A DNA stretch of 64,000 nucleotides from NCBI RefSeq assembly GCF_039521975.1, contig NZ_BAAACZ010000016.1, positions 1 to 64,000 on the forward strand. The letters run 5' to 3'. Below the pieces are notes generated by a model that searched no databases, was not told the origin of the DNA, and saw only the letters and a list, made by a program, of their open reading frames with translations. The position numbers and the translations under genes are program-made. This document shows, piece by piece, positions 8,645-18,063 of the stretch. The stretch's first letter is position 1, and the number at the start of each line of letters is the position of its first letter. The stretch comes from Alkalibacillus silvisoli. Its GTDB lineage: Bacteria; Bacillota; Bacilli; Bacillales; Alkalibacillaceae.

Positions 8645-9559
8645 GTGATAGCAGGTGCTTTTGATATCGGCGGAACGAGCATTAAATATGGTGTGTTAAA
8701 TGAACAAGGGGATATTTTATATCAATCCAAGATCTCTACAAAAGCTGACCAAGGTGGCCAAGTCGTGATCGAGCAAGTCATAGAACTTGTGAAGGCTTTG
8801 CAGAAGGAATATGAGCTTGACGGAATTGCAATTAGTACAGCCGGGCAAATTAATAAAGAGGAGGGGAGTGTCATTCATGCGACAGATTCCCTCCCTGGTT
8901 ATACTGGACTAAATATAAAAGAAGAACTTGAAATAGCGTTTTATTTACCTGTTTTGGTGGATAATGATGTTAATTGTGCGGCAGTCGGAGAATATTGGAG
9001 GGGGGCAGCAAAGAATGTCGATCATTTTCTTTGTATGACACTTGGGACTGGAATAGGTGGTGCGATCATTATGAATGGACAAGTTTATCATGGTCATGCC
9101 TATTCAGCCGGAGAATTCGGTCATATGACACTTTACCCAGGTGGGGAGCCTTGTCTTTGTGGTGATGAAGGTTGCTATGAACAATATGCTTCTAGTAGAG
9201 CTTTGGAACAACGGGCAGTTAAAGAGTTAAAACAAGACATCTCACTACCAGAACTTTTTATCAAAGCCCACAATAAAGAAGCGGCACCGGAAGCCGTCAT
9301 TGAAAGGTGGGTTCTGGATGTAGCCTTAGGAATTAAGTCGCTTGTCCACATCTTTAATCCGCCTTTGATCGTAATTGGTGGTGGTATCTCTGAACAAGGT
9401 GATGATCTACTCGATAAGTTGAAAGGAAGTGTTGATGCTCGAATCATGACCTCATTTAAGCGTAACTTGGAAGTGAAATTCGCCCAAAACGGCAACGACG
9501 CGAATTTGCAGGGTGCGGTTTATCAGCTGAAGTCATTAGTTTGGGAGCAAAATAACTAA
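8645..9559 (+). CDS. nanK: ROK-family N-acetylmannosamine kinase
   Basis: Phosphorylates ManNAc to ManNAc-6-P, the substrate of NanE. About 304 residues. The ATP-binding loop FDIGGTSIKYG is near the N-terminus, the catalytic Asp is in LVDNDVNCAA near residue 100, and LGTGIGGAI follows. The ROK zinc motif CLCGDEGCYEQ is near residue 170. I chose the GTG at 8645 because GGAGGG lies 6 bases upstream; a GTG 18 bases earlier would put that site inside the gene. It is the last gene of the operon. nagA and nagB homologues are not in this window. Confidence 0.85.
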   Translation: MIAGAFDIGGTSIKYGVLNEQGDILYQSKISTKADQGGQVVIEQVIELVKALQKEYELDGIAISTAGQINKEEGSVIHATDSLPGYTGLNIKEELEIAFYLPVLVDNDVNCAAVGEYWRGAAKNVDHFLCMTLGTGIGGAIIMNGQVYHGHAYSAGEFGHMTLYPGGEPCLCGDEGCYEQYASSRALEQRAVKELKQDISLPELFIKAHNKEAAPEAVIERWVLDVALGIKSLVHIFNPPLIVIGGGISEQGDDLLDKLKGSVDARIMTSFKRNLEVKFAQNGNDANLQGAVYQLKSLVWEQNN

Positions 9560-9571
9560 AAGCTTGTATGA

Positions 9572-9614
9572 TCAAAAATCACTGCTAACGTTTGTTGGGG
9601 TGATTTTTGTTTTG
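9572..9614 (+). terminator. Terminator of the nan operon
   Basis: AAAAATCAC and GTGATTTTT arms lie about 17 bases apart and are followed by GTTTTG. It starts 13 bases after the nanK stop codon. Confidence 0.7.
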
Positions 9615-9766
9615 CTATGAATAAGTAATTAGTGGAGGTAGTTGAAATATGAAAAAACAGATTGTCTGTAAAGTTACCCAAGAGTTAACTGAAATCGATT
9701 AGGTAGCTAGAATAACAAATGATCCATTCAAGTAGTTAAACTAGACATGATCGAATCCCAAAAATA

Positions 9767-9805
9767 AACCCCGTATTACCATACAAAGTGGTACGGGGAT
9801 TTGTT
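9767..9805. terminator. Hairpin terminator between nanK and sspP
   Basis: CCCCGTATTACC pairs with GGTACGGGG around a short loop and is followed by ATTTGTTT; A-rich sequence precedes it. It lies about 50 bases beyond the end of the minus-strand sspP gene and may terminate it. Confidence 0.65.
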
Positions 9806-9856
9806 TAGTGCAGTGTAAGCCTTTTTATTTGGAATCAGTCTCTTTTTCTCCAAACT

Positions 9857-10009
9857 CTACATATCATGATCCGTTTTTTGTTTTTGCCGTGAATGATTTC
9901 GCTGTTTTACTTTGTGCGAGCCTTGCAGCGGTTTGCCATATGGTTGTTTCGGGCTCTTTGGTAAATTTGGTTCTGCCTGCTGTTTTGGTCCTTTAGGATT
10001 TCCACTCAT
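9857..10009 (-). CDS. sspP: Small acid-soluble spore protein P
   Basis: A 50-residue protein starting at ATG behind AGGAGG. It opens MSGNPKGPKQQ and closes with the family signature GSHKVKQRNHSRQKQKTDHDM in two overlapping parts (HKVKQRNHSRQK and QKTDHDM). This matches the C-terminus of B. subtilis SspP (KVKNRNHTRQK...SHDM) as I remember it. It is a minor spore-core protein, normally expressed in the forespore. Its presence shows that the host forms endospores. Open frames on the other strand here are shadows. Confidence 0.9.
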   Translation of the reverse strand: MSGNPKGPKQQAEPNLPKSPKQPYGKPLQGSHKVKQRNHSRQKQKTDHDM

Positions 10010-10355
10010 TTTCTATCTCCTCCTTGCTGATTTACGGATAGCTTTTGACAGGGAAAGAAATCTATACTTTGGAAAGCTAAATTCTCACGGCACTTGCCTA
10101 ATTCATTTATTATGTATCTTATCATCTTACCTTGGGTGATAAACCAAAATGCTGTTACAATCACACTAAATAAGAGAAAAGATTGATCAAATTATAAACC
10201 AAAAAGAGTGAGTAGCACCTGTTTATTAATTTATGGGTAAAAGTAATATTTGAAACTAAACTTACCTTAAGATTGAAAAAGAAAGTAAATAAATTGTGTA
10301 ATTTAATCAATGTCTCTTATAATGTTTGAAGTGTGGTAAAGGAAGTAGGTAATTT
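10010..10355. other. Intergenic region between sspP and the TauE-type gene
   Basis: This gap must hold the divergent promoters of sspP and the exporter gene. I see no clear operator, RNA gene or repeat. GTGGTAAAGGAAG just before 10,356 provides a ribosome binding site for the exporter. Confidence 0.35.
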
Positions 10356-11078
10356 ATGGAGACTATAATATTTATATTAATCATTTTGATCGCTTCCATT
10401 CTTCAAACGAGTACAGGGTTTGGCTTTTCTATTTTAGCTACTCCTTTCCTTCTTTTATTATTTGATGCATTCGAAGCTATTCAAATAAACTTAATATTGT
10501 CTTTAATTATTTCTATTGCGTTAATAACGAAAATTAAGAAGGATGTTGATTTTGGCATACTAAGAAGGTTTGTAGTAGGAAGTATGACGGGTCTTCCTAT
10601 TGGAATTATGATCTTCTTATTAATTGATATAAATCGATTAAAGCTTGGAGTAAGCCTTATAATTCTAGGATTAACGATCATGCTTATTCTCAAGTTTCGA
10701 ATTAACCAGAATAAGAACAGAGACTTAGTTGTTGGTGGACTCTCTGGTTCACTGACAACAAGTATAGGTATGCCAGGACCGCCATTATTATTATACTTTT
10801 CAGGAACTAATACTCAAAAAGAGAAATTAAGGGGTACTACACTAGCTTTTTATTTATTTATATACTTTGCAAGTTTAATCATCCAAGTGATTTTTGCAGG
10901 AACTAATAAAACCATCTGGGTATCAAGCTTATGGGCTTTACCTTTAGTTGTTGTAGGGTTGTATGTGGGGCAGTTATTGTTTAAAAGAATTAATCAAAAA
11001 GTCTTTCGTATATTTACATATATCCTATTAATGTTTACAGGAATATACTTACTAATTGAAAGCTTGGGATTAATTTAG
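10356..11078 (+). CDS. TauE/SafE-family membrane exporter
   Basis: A 240-residue integral membrane protein with about eight hydrophobic segments. The family's paired motifs are visible: an N-terminal ASILQTSTGFGFSILATPFL segment and a second internal-repeat loop, GGLSGSLTTSIGMPGPPLLLY, near residue 128. TauE/SafE proteins export small organosulfur or organic anions; the substrate here cannot be read from sequence. It stands alone and ends at a strong bidirectional terminator. Confidence 0.85.
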   Translation: METIIFILIILIASILQTSTGFGFSILATPFLLLLFDAFEAIQINLILSLIISIALITKIKKDVDFGILRRFVVGSMTGLPIGIMIFLLIDINRLKLGVSLIILGLTIMLILKFRINQNKNRDLVVGGLSGSLTTSIGMPGPPLLLYFSGTNTQKEKLRGTTLAFYLFIYFASLIIQVIFAGTNKTIWVSSLWALPLVVVGLYVGQLLFKRINQKVFRIFTYILLMFTGIYLLIESLGLI

Positions 11079-11119
11079 TTCAAAAGGTGCCATTTGAGTT
11101 TGATCATTTGTTAATCAAA

Positions 11120-11157
11120 AAGCCTGCTTCACTTTTCTGAGTGAAACAGGCTTCTTT
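11120..11157. terminator. Bidirectional terminator between the exporter gene and fda
   Basis: AAGCCTGCTTCAC and GTGAAACAGGCTT arms surround TTTTCTGA, with A residues on the left and CTTTC on the right. The genes on both sides converge on it. Confidence 0.8.
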
Positions 11158-11165
11158 CATCCTAC

Positions 11166-12056
11166 TTAGTTCTTATTCACTGACGCATCATTAATGGAAT
11201 CAACAGCTTCTTTAAGTGTTTTGTTAAACTCGTCATCTGATTGCTTCACGCTTAAGTCACTTGCTAGTGCGCGAGAGAAACTAGCAATCAGTTCTTCATG
11301 GTCTTTTAGCATTTCGTTTGCTTCATCACGAGAATAGCCACCAGATAGTGCAACAACACGAACCACGTTTGGATGTTCTGCTAAATCTTTGTAAAGGTTA
11401 GCTTTTGATGGAATCGTTAGCTTAAGCATTACAAATTCATCAGAACCTAATTGATCCAAATGCTTTTTGATTTCAGCTTTTAGAATGTCTTCACACTGTT
11501 CTTTATCAGAGCTGTTAATGTCAACTTCTGGCTCAATAATTGGCACTAAACCAGCTTCGATAATCTTCTTACCGATTTCAAATTGTTGGTCAACAACGGC
11601 CTTAATGCTTGCTTCATTTGGTTCATGAACAACAGAACGCATCTTGGTACCGAACATTCTACGCTCATTCGCACGGCGTAATGTTTCATCAAGGTCGTGA
11701 ATTGGCTTCATAAGTTGAACGCCGTTTTCTTTGTCGGCTAAGCCTTTGTCGATCTTTAAGAATGGCACGATGCCTTTCTCTGCTAAGTAATCCCCCGTAT
11801 ACTTACCTTCAATTTCACGATCCATTGTTTGCTCGAATAAAATCGCACCAAGGATTTTCTCCGCATCAAAAGCAGGAGAAGTAATGATCCGTGTACGCAT
11901 CTCATGTACAAGGTCAAACATTTCCTCTTCGTTAGAGTATTGATCCTCTGTAACACCGTATCCAGCTAACGCTTTTGGCGTACTGCCACCACTTTGGTCA
12001 AGTGCAGCAATAAACCCGTTACCGTTTTTCATTTTGTCAAAATGTGTTTGGTTCAT
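11166..12056 (-). CDS. fda: Class I fructose-bisphosphate aldolase
   Basis: 296 residues, the same length as the class I aldolase of staphylococci. The N-terminus NGNGFIAALDQSGGSTPKAL contains the conserved Asp of the active site. VPFLKIDKGL near residue 97 and FVMLKLTIPSK near 205 carry the active-site lysines, the second probably the Schiff base. VVALSGGYSRDEA is the phosphate-binding loop. It cleaves or forms fructose 1,6-bisphosphate without a metal. The gene is monocistronic, with AAGGAAG before the ATG. Confidence 0.92.
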   Translation of the reverse strand: MNQTHFDKMKNGNGFIAALDQSGGSTPKALAGYGVTEDQYSNEEEMFDLVHEMRTRIITSPAFDAEKILGAILFEQTMDREIEGKYTGDYLAEKGIVPFLKIDKGLADKENGVQLMKPIHDLDETLRRANERRMFGTKMRSVVHEPNEASIKAVVDQQFEIGKKIIEAGLVPIIEPEVDINSSDKEQCEDILKAEIKKHLDQLGSDEFVMLKLTIPSKANLYKDLAEHPNVVRVVALSGGYSRDEANEMLKDHEELIASFSRALASDLSVKQSDDEFNKTLKEAVDSINDASVNKN

Positions 12057-12391
12057 CTGATCACTTCCTTATCGTCATACTAAATAGTTCCTATTTACAA
12101 TCATATCATTATCTACTACATCAGGTCTATTCGAAAAGTGTCAAATTTTAATGTTTAGTGGATTAAGGAACAAACCTAATAAGATGGTTCGACTCAGAAC
12201 TAATCCATTCGCCTTATTTTCATCTAAATGAAATCAGATTAATAAAATTTAAAAGGAGCAGGAATAAACGAGTCGAAATGTAATATTATGAGAATGACCC
12301 ATTTTACTTAGCAAATGACATTTCAATGCGCCAATGTAACTTCTTTAAACTCATTAGTCAAAAATACAACTGCGAAAGTGGGTGTTTATTG

Positions 12392-13666
12392 ATGAGGATA
12401 TCAAGTGAGAAGCATGAAACGAAACGAGTAGGGTTGGCGTTATCAGGTGGTGGATTTAGAGCGTCTTTATTTCATGTTGGTGTATTGGCCCAATTAGCAG
12501 AGTTTAAAAAATTAAAGGAGATCGACACTATATCGACCGTGTCTGGCGGTTCAATTGTCGGTATGATCTATTACCTTCACTTGAAGAAATTCCTTGAATC
12601 AGAAAATAGAACGATCCATGATGAAGATTATTTAAGTATTATGAAGAGCGTCGAGAGTGAAATTTTAGAAATCGTAAATAATGGCTTTAGAACGATTAGC
12701 CTCTCAGGTCTTCACAAGTTTTATACGATGACAGGTGATCAACTAAGTCAAGATTTAGATGAAAGGTTTAGAAGGATTCTTTCTCGTGATCGTCCTTTAT
12801 CAGTAAATGATCTAACTATTAACCCACTGTATGAAGGTAACCAACCACCTAAAATGATTGTTAATGCGACATCACTTAATAATGGTGAGTTGTGGGTATT
12901 TTCTAGTGAAGGAAACAGCCACATTAAAGAGCATTTAGAGGATATGAAAGGAGGTAAGTGGAAGGGCTATTATAAGGACTCAGATTATTTAAATGGTTTT
13001 ACAATTGGTAAAGCAGTAGCGGCTTCTGCAGCAGTCCCCGCATTTATTAAACCTGTATCCATTAAAAAGAGTAAAATGAATATACAATTAGTTGATGGTG
13101 GCATGGTGGATAATTTAGGGACGAATAGTTTATTAGAAGATTGTAACCATTTAATAATTAGTGATGGATCAAAGTATTTAGAAACGAAGCTTAGACCATC
13201 TAATTATTTGTTTAGTGTTGTAATTAGGACTCAAAATATATTCATTAATGCGATTGTAAGAAGCAATTTGAATAATGTCGATATTGACCTAGAACATATT
13301 GATATGAGATATGGTCTACCTAGACATATGATCATAACTGACCAAAATAAAAATAAATTGAACCACGGAGTGAATGTCTCGATTCAACATTATTTATCAA
13401 ACATGAGAACAGACCTAAATTCATTCTCTGAAATAGAGTCGAAATCGCTCATGCTACTTGGGTACCGGTTTGCTCTTGCTGAATTCAGTGGCATGGATGC
13501 TTTAAAGAATTTACACCGGTCTAAAATATGGCCAGAGGAAAATTGGCAGTTTATATCAATCGTTGATCAGTTCAACCACCCAGACGCTGATTTCTTAAAA
13601 GAATTAAAAGTAGGAAAGTATCGCTTATTTAGACGCCTTAGAAAGAAGTTTATCAAATTGGACTAA
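12392..13666 (+). CDS. Patatin-like phospholipase
   Basis: About 424 residues. The patatin features are present: an oxyanion loop LALSGGGFRASLFHVG near residue 14, the nucleophile elbow TVSGGSIVG near 49, and the catalytic Asp motif VDGGMVDN near 250. Together they form a Ser-Asp dyad acyl hydrolase acting on lipids. No signal peptide or membrane helix is seen, so it is probably cytoplasmic. I prefer the ATG at 12,392, which follows a GTGGGTG purine stretch; an upstream ATG at 12,326 has no ribosome binding site. The gene is isolated. Confidence 0.85.
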   Translation: MRISSEKHETKRVGLALSGGGFRASLFHVGVLAQLAEFKKLKEIDTISTVSGGSIVGMIYYLHLKKFLESENRTIHDEDYLSIMKSVESEILEIVNNGFRTISLSGLHKFYTMTGDQLSQDLDERFRRILSRDRPLSVNDLTINPLYEGNQPPKMIVNATSLNNGELWVFSSEGNSHIKEHLEDMKGGKWKGYYKDSDYLNGFTIGKAVAASAAVPAFIKPVSIKKSKMNIQLVDGGMVDNLGTNSLLEDCNHLIISDGSKYLETKLRPSNYLFSVVIRTQNIFINAIVRSNLNNVDIDLEHIDMRYGLPRHMIITDQNKNKLNHGVNVSIQHYLSNMRTDLNSFSEIESKSLMLLGYRFALAEFSGMDALKNLHRSKIWPEENWQFISIVDQFNHPDADFLKELKVGKYRLFRRLRKKFIKLD

Positions 13667-13683
13667 AACAATGACAGGCATCA

Positions 13684-14466
13684 TTAACCTGTCAAACTGT
13701 TGAATATATGTTTAATGTAAAGCTCAGCCGTGTTATTAATTCCAAGATCACTAAGCATACGACTCCCAACAACATCTTCAATTTCATTAAATATTAGTTG
13801 CTCGTTATCTGTTAAGAAAAAGTCGACACCGGCATAGTCAATATGAAGTCCACTAAGTAATTGTGTAATTAATTGGCGGTGTTCAGCTGTGTAATGGAAG
13901 AGTTCACATTGTTTGTGGTGACTATAATTCAATAATAGCTCACCATTATTTTTTCGAATAACGGCATGAACAATTTGATTATTAATGATATAAAAGCGAA
14001 TGTCACCTATTAATGAGTAGACTTGTTCTTGTTGGATTCGATTATAGAAGCTTGGGATCTCCACAGTTTCTCCTAGTTTTATAACACCATCCCCACCATG
14101 GCCATGAATCGGTTTTGAAATGATATTGTCTTGATTCGTCCAGTTTAACAGTACAGAGGGGAATGGAACACCTTGGTTTTTCGCATGGTGGTAAGCAGCT
14201 AATTTGTCATTGCCTAAAAATGTCACTTTAGAATTATTAAATACTTTAATATCGTTTAATTCTAGTAGTAATGAGAGGTGATGGTCTCGACTGCGATTAA
14301 TCGCGAATGTAATCGTTTCAGAATCATTTAATCCTTGCTTATAATAATCTTCTCTATAGACCATCTCTAACTCCATGTCATGTTGAAACGCGACATCTTG
14401 TAACCATTTGGCATAATGTTTATTGCGGTTATAGTCTTTTTTATTATAAATTAAAATACCCTTCAT
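13684..14466 (-). CDS. ATP-grasp enzyme, second of a pair
   Basis: 260 residues. The ATP-grasp core runs from about residue 90: NDKLAAYHHAKNQGVPFPSVL, then IISKPIHGHGGDGVIKL, a glycine-rich ATP loop, and a metal-binding end ADYAGVDFFL with IFNEIEDVVGSR. The N-terminal 80 residues are a pre-ATP-grasp domain. The start ATG overlaps the stop of the upstream ATP-grasp gene by 4 bases, so the two are made together. Such ligases join a carboxylate to an amine using ATP. The substrates are unknown; YheC/YheD-like coat-associated roles are one possibility. Confidence 0.75.
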   Translation of the reverse strand: MKGILIYNKKDYNRNKHYAKWLQDVAFQHDMELEMVYREDYYKQGLNDSETITFAINRSRDHHLSLLLELNDIKVFNNSKVTFLGNDKLAAYHHAKNQGVPFPSVLLNWTNQDNIISKPIHGHGGDGVIKLGETVEIPSFYNRIQQEQVYSLIGDIRFYIINNQIVHAVIRKNNGELLLNYSHHKQCELFHYTAEHRQLITQLLSGLHIDYAGVDFFLTDNEQLIFNEIEDVVGSRMLSDLGINNTAELYIKHIFNSLTG

Positions 14467-15350
14467 GATAGTTCTCCTATAATATAATCTAAAATAATCC
14501 CACCGACATTAATACCTGAGATCTTTTCATAGCTTAAGAAATTAACATTCGAATTCACTTCACAAACAATCGACTCACCATCAGCACCAAATAGCAAATC
14601 AACCCCACTAAAGTCTAAATTTAAAGCTTGGTGCGCTCTAAGGGCTAGATCTTTTTGTTCTTTTGTTAAAGCGACGACTTCGCCTTTCCCGCCTAATGTA
14701 ATATTGGCTCTAAAATCAGAAGCGAATTCTCTTTTCATACCACCAACAATTTGATTACCAACAATGTTCACCCTAATATCTTTTCCAAATGAGCTTCTAA
14801 TCGGCTCTTGGAAAATGAAGTCCCGACCTTCAATCTCTTTAAGCTGATGAGTTAGTTCTTCTTTCTCGTTAACTTTATAAACTTGCATACCAAAAGATCC
14901 ATACGCTTCTTTAATAATTACCTCTGGGCCTAATTCATCAATAATATAATCAATATATTGATCAGGTAATTCGTGATCGTAAAAGGTATATGGACCAATG
15001 ATCGTTTTAGGTACTCTAATGTGTTTATTAGCCATTTTAAGGTGCATTAAAGCTTTATGATCACAATTCATGATCGCTTCACTTGAATTAAACAGTCTAT
15101 AGCCCATTAATTCTAAATGTTTGGCTAGTTTAATATCTTTATCCCAGAAAACAATAAAATCAGGATTACTTATATTTTTAAGAGACTTTAAATCAACTTT
15201 ACCTCGAGAATTGATAATAGGGAATAATTCTCGGTTTGTGATCGCTTCTAGTTTAACCCCCATTTTCTCGGCTTCTAGTACTAGTTTTTGTACCAATTCT
15301 TTAAACTTCGGAGTTCTTAAGCTGCCGTTATATATAATCCATCCATTCAT
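14463..15350 (-). CDS. RimK-type ATP-grasp ligase, first of a pair
   Basis: 295 residues beginning MNGWIIYNGSLRTPKF. The ATP-grasp fold is shown by MNCDHKALMHLKMANKHIRVP, VIIKEAYGSFGMQVYKV (glycine-rich loop), IFQEPIRSSFGKDIRV, and the metal-binding segments FSGVDLLF and CEVNSNVNF. RimK-family enzymes add amino acids, often glutamate, to a protein or small carboxylate. GGAGGC precedes the ATG. The partner gene overlaps its end by 4 bases. Two different ATP-grasp enzymes in tandem suggest consecutive ligations on one product. Confidence 0.8.
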   Translation of the reverse strand: MNGWIIYNGSLRTPKFKELVQKLVLEAEKMGVKLEAITNRELFPIINSRGKVDLKSLKNISNPDFIVFWDKDIKLAKHLELMGYRLFNSSEAIMNCDHKALMHLKMANKHIRVPKTIIGPYTFYDHELPDQYIDYIIDELGPEVIIKEAYGSFGMQVYKVNEKEELTHQLKEIEGRDFIFQEPIRSSFGKDIRVNIVGNQIVGGMKREFASDFRANITLGGKGEVVALTKEQKDLALRAHQALNLDFSGVDLLFGADGESIVCEVNSNVNFLSYEKISGINVGGIILDYIIGELS

Positions 15351-15679
15351 AAAGTAGCCTCCACATGGTTTCTCGCATTTTCATAACATTAATTATACGT
15401 CAAAATAACACGATTTTCTAAGCCTTATGTTAAATGCTGTTCACCTCTTCAAAAAATTAAGATAAAATAAGATCTAGATAGTAATAGTTATAAAAATTCC
15501 GCCTATTACAATGTCAAGTACTATATCAGTGATTAATATTTTAATCTACTAATAATAGTGATAAACTTATGGTAGAAATCTAAAGTTAGAGTGGTGTGAA
15601 AACCTATAACTATCTTGCTGTAACGCCTTAGCAAGGTAAATACATCTTTTGGACAAAACGTTAAGGAGTATGAAAGAGC
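15351..15679. other. Divergent intergenic region upstream of mqo
   Basis: About 330 AT-rich bases between the ATP-grasp pair and mqo. Nothing beyond the expected promoters can be proposed. An AAGGAG lies about 13 bases before the mqo ATG, a longer spacing than usual, with a GAAAGAG closer to it. Confidence 0.35.
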
Positions 15680-17185
15680 ATGAGCAATAATACAGATGTT
15701 ATCTTAATCGGTGCCGGCATCATGAGTGCAACATTAGGATCACTTATAAAAGAATTAGAGCCAGATTGGAATATTAAAGTATTCGAAAAGCTCGATCGTG
15801 CAGGTGAAGAAAGCTCTAATGAATGGAATAATGCAGGCACAGGGCATGCTGCACTTTGTGAGTTAAACTATACGAGTGAAAAATCGGACGGCTCAATTGA
15901 TATTAGTAAAGCGACGAAAATTAATGAGCAATTCCAAGTTTCAAAACAATATTGGGCTTACCAAGTTAATCAGAACAAACTGAATCGCCCTGAAGAGTTT
16001 ATTATGGCCTTACCACATATGAGTTTAGTTCATGGTAAAGAGAATGTAGAATTTTTGAAAAAGCGTTATGAAGCAATGGCTAGTAATCCATTATTTAGTG
16101 GCATGGAATTTTCAGATGACCCTGAGCAGTTAAAGGAATGGACGCCTTTAATTATGAATGATCGTCAAGTTGAAGCGCCTATTGCAGCTACTAAAATCGA
16201 TGGAGGAACAGACGTTAATTTTGGTGCCTTAACACGCAAAACGTTCGACTATTTAAAAGGACAAAATGTAGACATCCATTATAAGCATAGTGTTGATCAA
16301 TTAAAACAAAATAGTGATGGTTCATGGGAGTTAAAAGTTAAAAACTTAGAGACTAATAGTGTAGAGCGTCACACCGCCAAGTTCGTTTTTATTGGTGCAG
16401 GTGGTGGAAGCTTACATTTACTCCAAAAGTCAGGTATTCCAGAAGGTAAGAAGATCGGAGGCTTCCCGGTGAGTGGCTTATTTATGGAATGTAACAACCC
16501 TGAAGTCATTGAACAACATCATGCAAAGGTGTATGGTAAGGCCCCTGTAGGCGCTCCACCAATGTCTGTACCACACCTTGACACACGCTATATTAATAAC
16601 GAAAAGTCCTTATTATTCGGACCATTTGCTGGTTTCTCACCCAAGTTCTTAAAAACCGGTTCGCTCTTCGACTTAGTGACATCTGTTAGGCCGAACAATT
16701 TGTTTACAATGTTGTCAGCAGGGGCTAAGGAGATGCCTTTAACGAAGTATTTGATACAACAAGTATTATCATCAAAAGAAAAACGGATGGAAACATTACG
16801 CGAATTTATCCCGAATGCGAAAAGCGAAGATTGGGACTTAGTCGTAGCTGGACAACGTGTACAAGTGATTAAAGACACTGAAGAAGGTGGCAAAGGGACA
16901 CTTCAATTTGGTACAGAAGTCGTCACAGCATCAGATGGTTCCATTGCGGCATTATTAGGTGCCTCTCCAGGTGCATCAACAGCTGTTTCAGTTATGCTAG
17001 AAATAATGGAGAGATGCTTCAAAGAACAAATTAAACAATGGGAGCCGAAAATAAAAGAAATGATCCCTTCATATGGTCAGCGACTAGAAGAAAATCCAGA
17101 GCTCATTCGTGAAGTTCATGCTTCAACAGACGAAGCACTTGGGTTAGGTGGACAAGTTTTAGAAGAAGTAGCGGCAACGACTTGA
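15680..17185 (+). CDS. mqo: Malate:quinone oxidoreductase
   Basis: 501 residues, the normal length for Mqo. This FAD-dependent peripheral membrane enzyme oxidises malate to oxaloacetate and passes electrons to menaquinone. The FAD-binding motif ILIGAGIMSATLGSL type is at the N-terminus (VILIGAGIMSATLG), followed by EWNNAGTGHAALCELNYT near residue 50, and FIGAGGGSLHLLQKSGI near 235. VVAGQRVQVIKD and the C-terminal LGASPGAST are also family-typical. The gene is monocistronic and ends at a hairpin terminator. Confidence 0.95.
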   Translation: MSNNTDVILIGAGIMSATLGSLIKELEPDWNIKVFEKLDRAGEESSNEWNNAGTGHAALCELNYTSEKSDGSIDISKATKINEQFQVSKQYWAYQVNQNKLNRPEEFIMALPHMSLVHGKENVEFLKKRYEAMASNPLFSGMEFSDDPEQLKEWTPLIMNDRQVEAPIAATKIDGGTDVNFGALTRKTFDYLKGQNVDIHYKHSVDQLKQNSDGSWELKVKNLETNSVERHTAKFVFIGAGGGSLHLLQKSGIPEGKKIGGFPVSGLFMECNNPEVIEQHHAKVYGKAPVGAPPMSVPHLDTRYINNEKSLLFGPFAGFSPKFLKTGSLFDLVTSVRPNNLFTMLSAGAKEMPLTKYLIQQVLSSKEKRMETLREFIPNAKSEDWDLVVAGQRVQVIKDTEEGGKGTLQFGTEVVTASDGSIAALLGASPGASTAVSVMLEIMERCFKEQIKQWEPKIKEMIPSYGQRLEENPELIREVHASTDEALGLGGQVLEEVAATT

Positions 17186-17231
17186 TTTAATAAGATCAGA
17201 AGAGGTATAAAATTAGTTGTAATAATAGAGG

Positions 17232-17345
17232 ATCCGAATGAATCGCCATAAATGAATCATTCGGATTTTCTACATTGATACCGCTACACCAAAAGAGGCT
17301 GAACGCTGATAAAATAACCCAACCGCTGATTTTAAGATAGCTTAG
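17232..17345 (+). repeat. Intergenic repeat, copy 1, starting with the mqo terminator
   Basis: The stem ATCCGAATGA and TCATTCGGAT is followed by TTTC, a terminator. Behind it come CCGCTACACCAAAA and two CGCTGAT motifs about 20 bases apart. The same order of hairpin, CCGCTACAYCAAAA and tandem CGCTGATAAA occurs at 24,100-24,220. The two copies share about 70% of their bases by eye. Confidence 0.65.
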
Positions 17346-17418
17346 GTGAATATTCTTCTAAAGTTACTAAAATTTACTATTAGAATGATGCCAAATGTTT
17401 CTTTTGGGAGGTGTCGAT

Positions 17419-17880
17419 TTGCCTTACGTTGAAAATCGACCAGCAGGATTTTGGATTAGGTTTTTAGCTTTTTTTATTGACGGTATTTTAATGAGTGCCT
17501 TTGCTTACTTAGTTGCAGTGGTAATTAGAGATCATAAACACCTTGAATCATTTAAGATAATCGGGTCTGAACGGTATTACACAACTGCTGGTATGATTGC
17601 CGATAACATTTATATCATTTTATTTATTATCATCTTTACGGCAACACTTAAAGGTTCATTAGGGAAATTGATTTGTAGAATACAAGTAGTTAATCAAGAT
17701 CATTCAACGATTAGTCTATTAAAATCAATAGGTCGATACTTTGCACACATTGTTTCTATCTTTACGATTATTGGTGTTGTCATGGTAGGCTTAAATAAAC
17801 GAAAGAAAGGCTTACACGATTTGTTGTGTCAAACTGTTGTCGTTTATCGGAATCAGTATAGTGACCCGACAGATTGGTAA
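17419..17880 (+). CDS. RDD-family membrane protein
   Basis: About 153 residues with the RDD pattern: an Arg in the first helix (GFWIRFLAFFIDGIL), a central helix pair near 60-80, and a C-terminal VGLNKRKKGLHDLL segment. Three to four membrane helices are predicted. RDD proteins of halophilic bacilli have been linked to Na+/H+ antiport, but most have no known role. I chose TTG at 17,419 because GGGAGGTG lies 8 bases upstream. The gene stands alone. Confidence 0.75.
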   Translation: MPYVENRPAGFWIRFLAFFIDGILMSAFAYLVAVVIRDHKHLESFKIIGSERYYTTAGMIADNIYIILFIIIFTATLKGSLGKLICRIQVVNQDHSTISLLKSIGRYFAHIVSIFTIIGVVMVGLNKRKKGLHDLLCQTVVVYRNQYSDPTDW

Positions 17881-17919
17881 AGTTAAGGTGCTATGAAAAA
17901 GGACCTTATTTCTAATAGC

Positions 17920-17958
17920 ATTAGGGAAATTAAGTAAGCTAATTTTCCCTATTTTAAT
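17920..17958 (+). terminator. Terminator downstream of the RDD gene
   Basis: TAGGGAAATTAA pairs with TTTTCCCTA around a short AAGTAAGCTAA loop and is followed by TTTTAATCT. Confidence 0.6.
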
Positions 17959-18063
17959 CTAGTAGTGGAATGGTCTAAACTCTATTAAATGACAAAAAAG
18001 TCATCATAAGTTATAATATAAAAGTTCTTAATCACCTTTCATGCCATGGAAAGGGGTTTTTTT

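Noticed and set aside
9649..9702. 17-codon frame behind GTGGAGG after nanK
   Set aside because: It has a good ribosome binding site, but 17 residues without any recognised family or conservation are too little evidence for a gene.
9808..10139. Plus-strand open frames between nanK and the TauE-type gene
   Set aside because: They are the reverse strand of sspP, which has a ribosome binding site and a clear family signature; the plus-strand frames have neither.
17881..18063. S-box or T-box riboswitch upstream of metNIQ
   Set aside because: No S-box core or T-box specifier/antiterminator sequence is visible; only a terminator hairpin belonging to the upstream gene was found.
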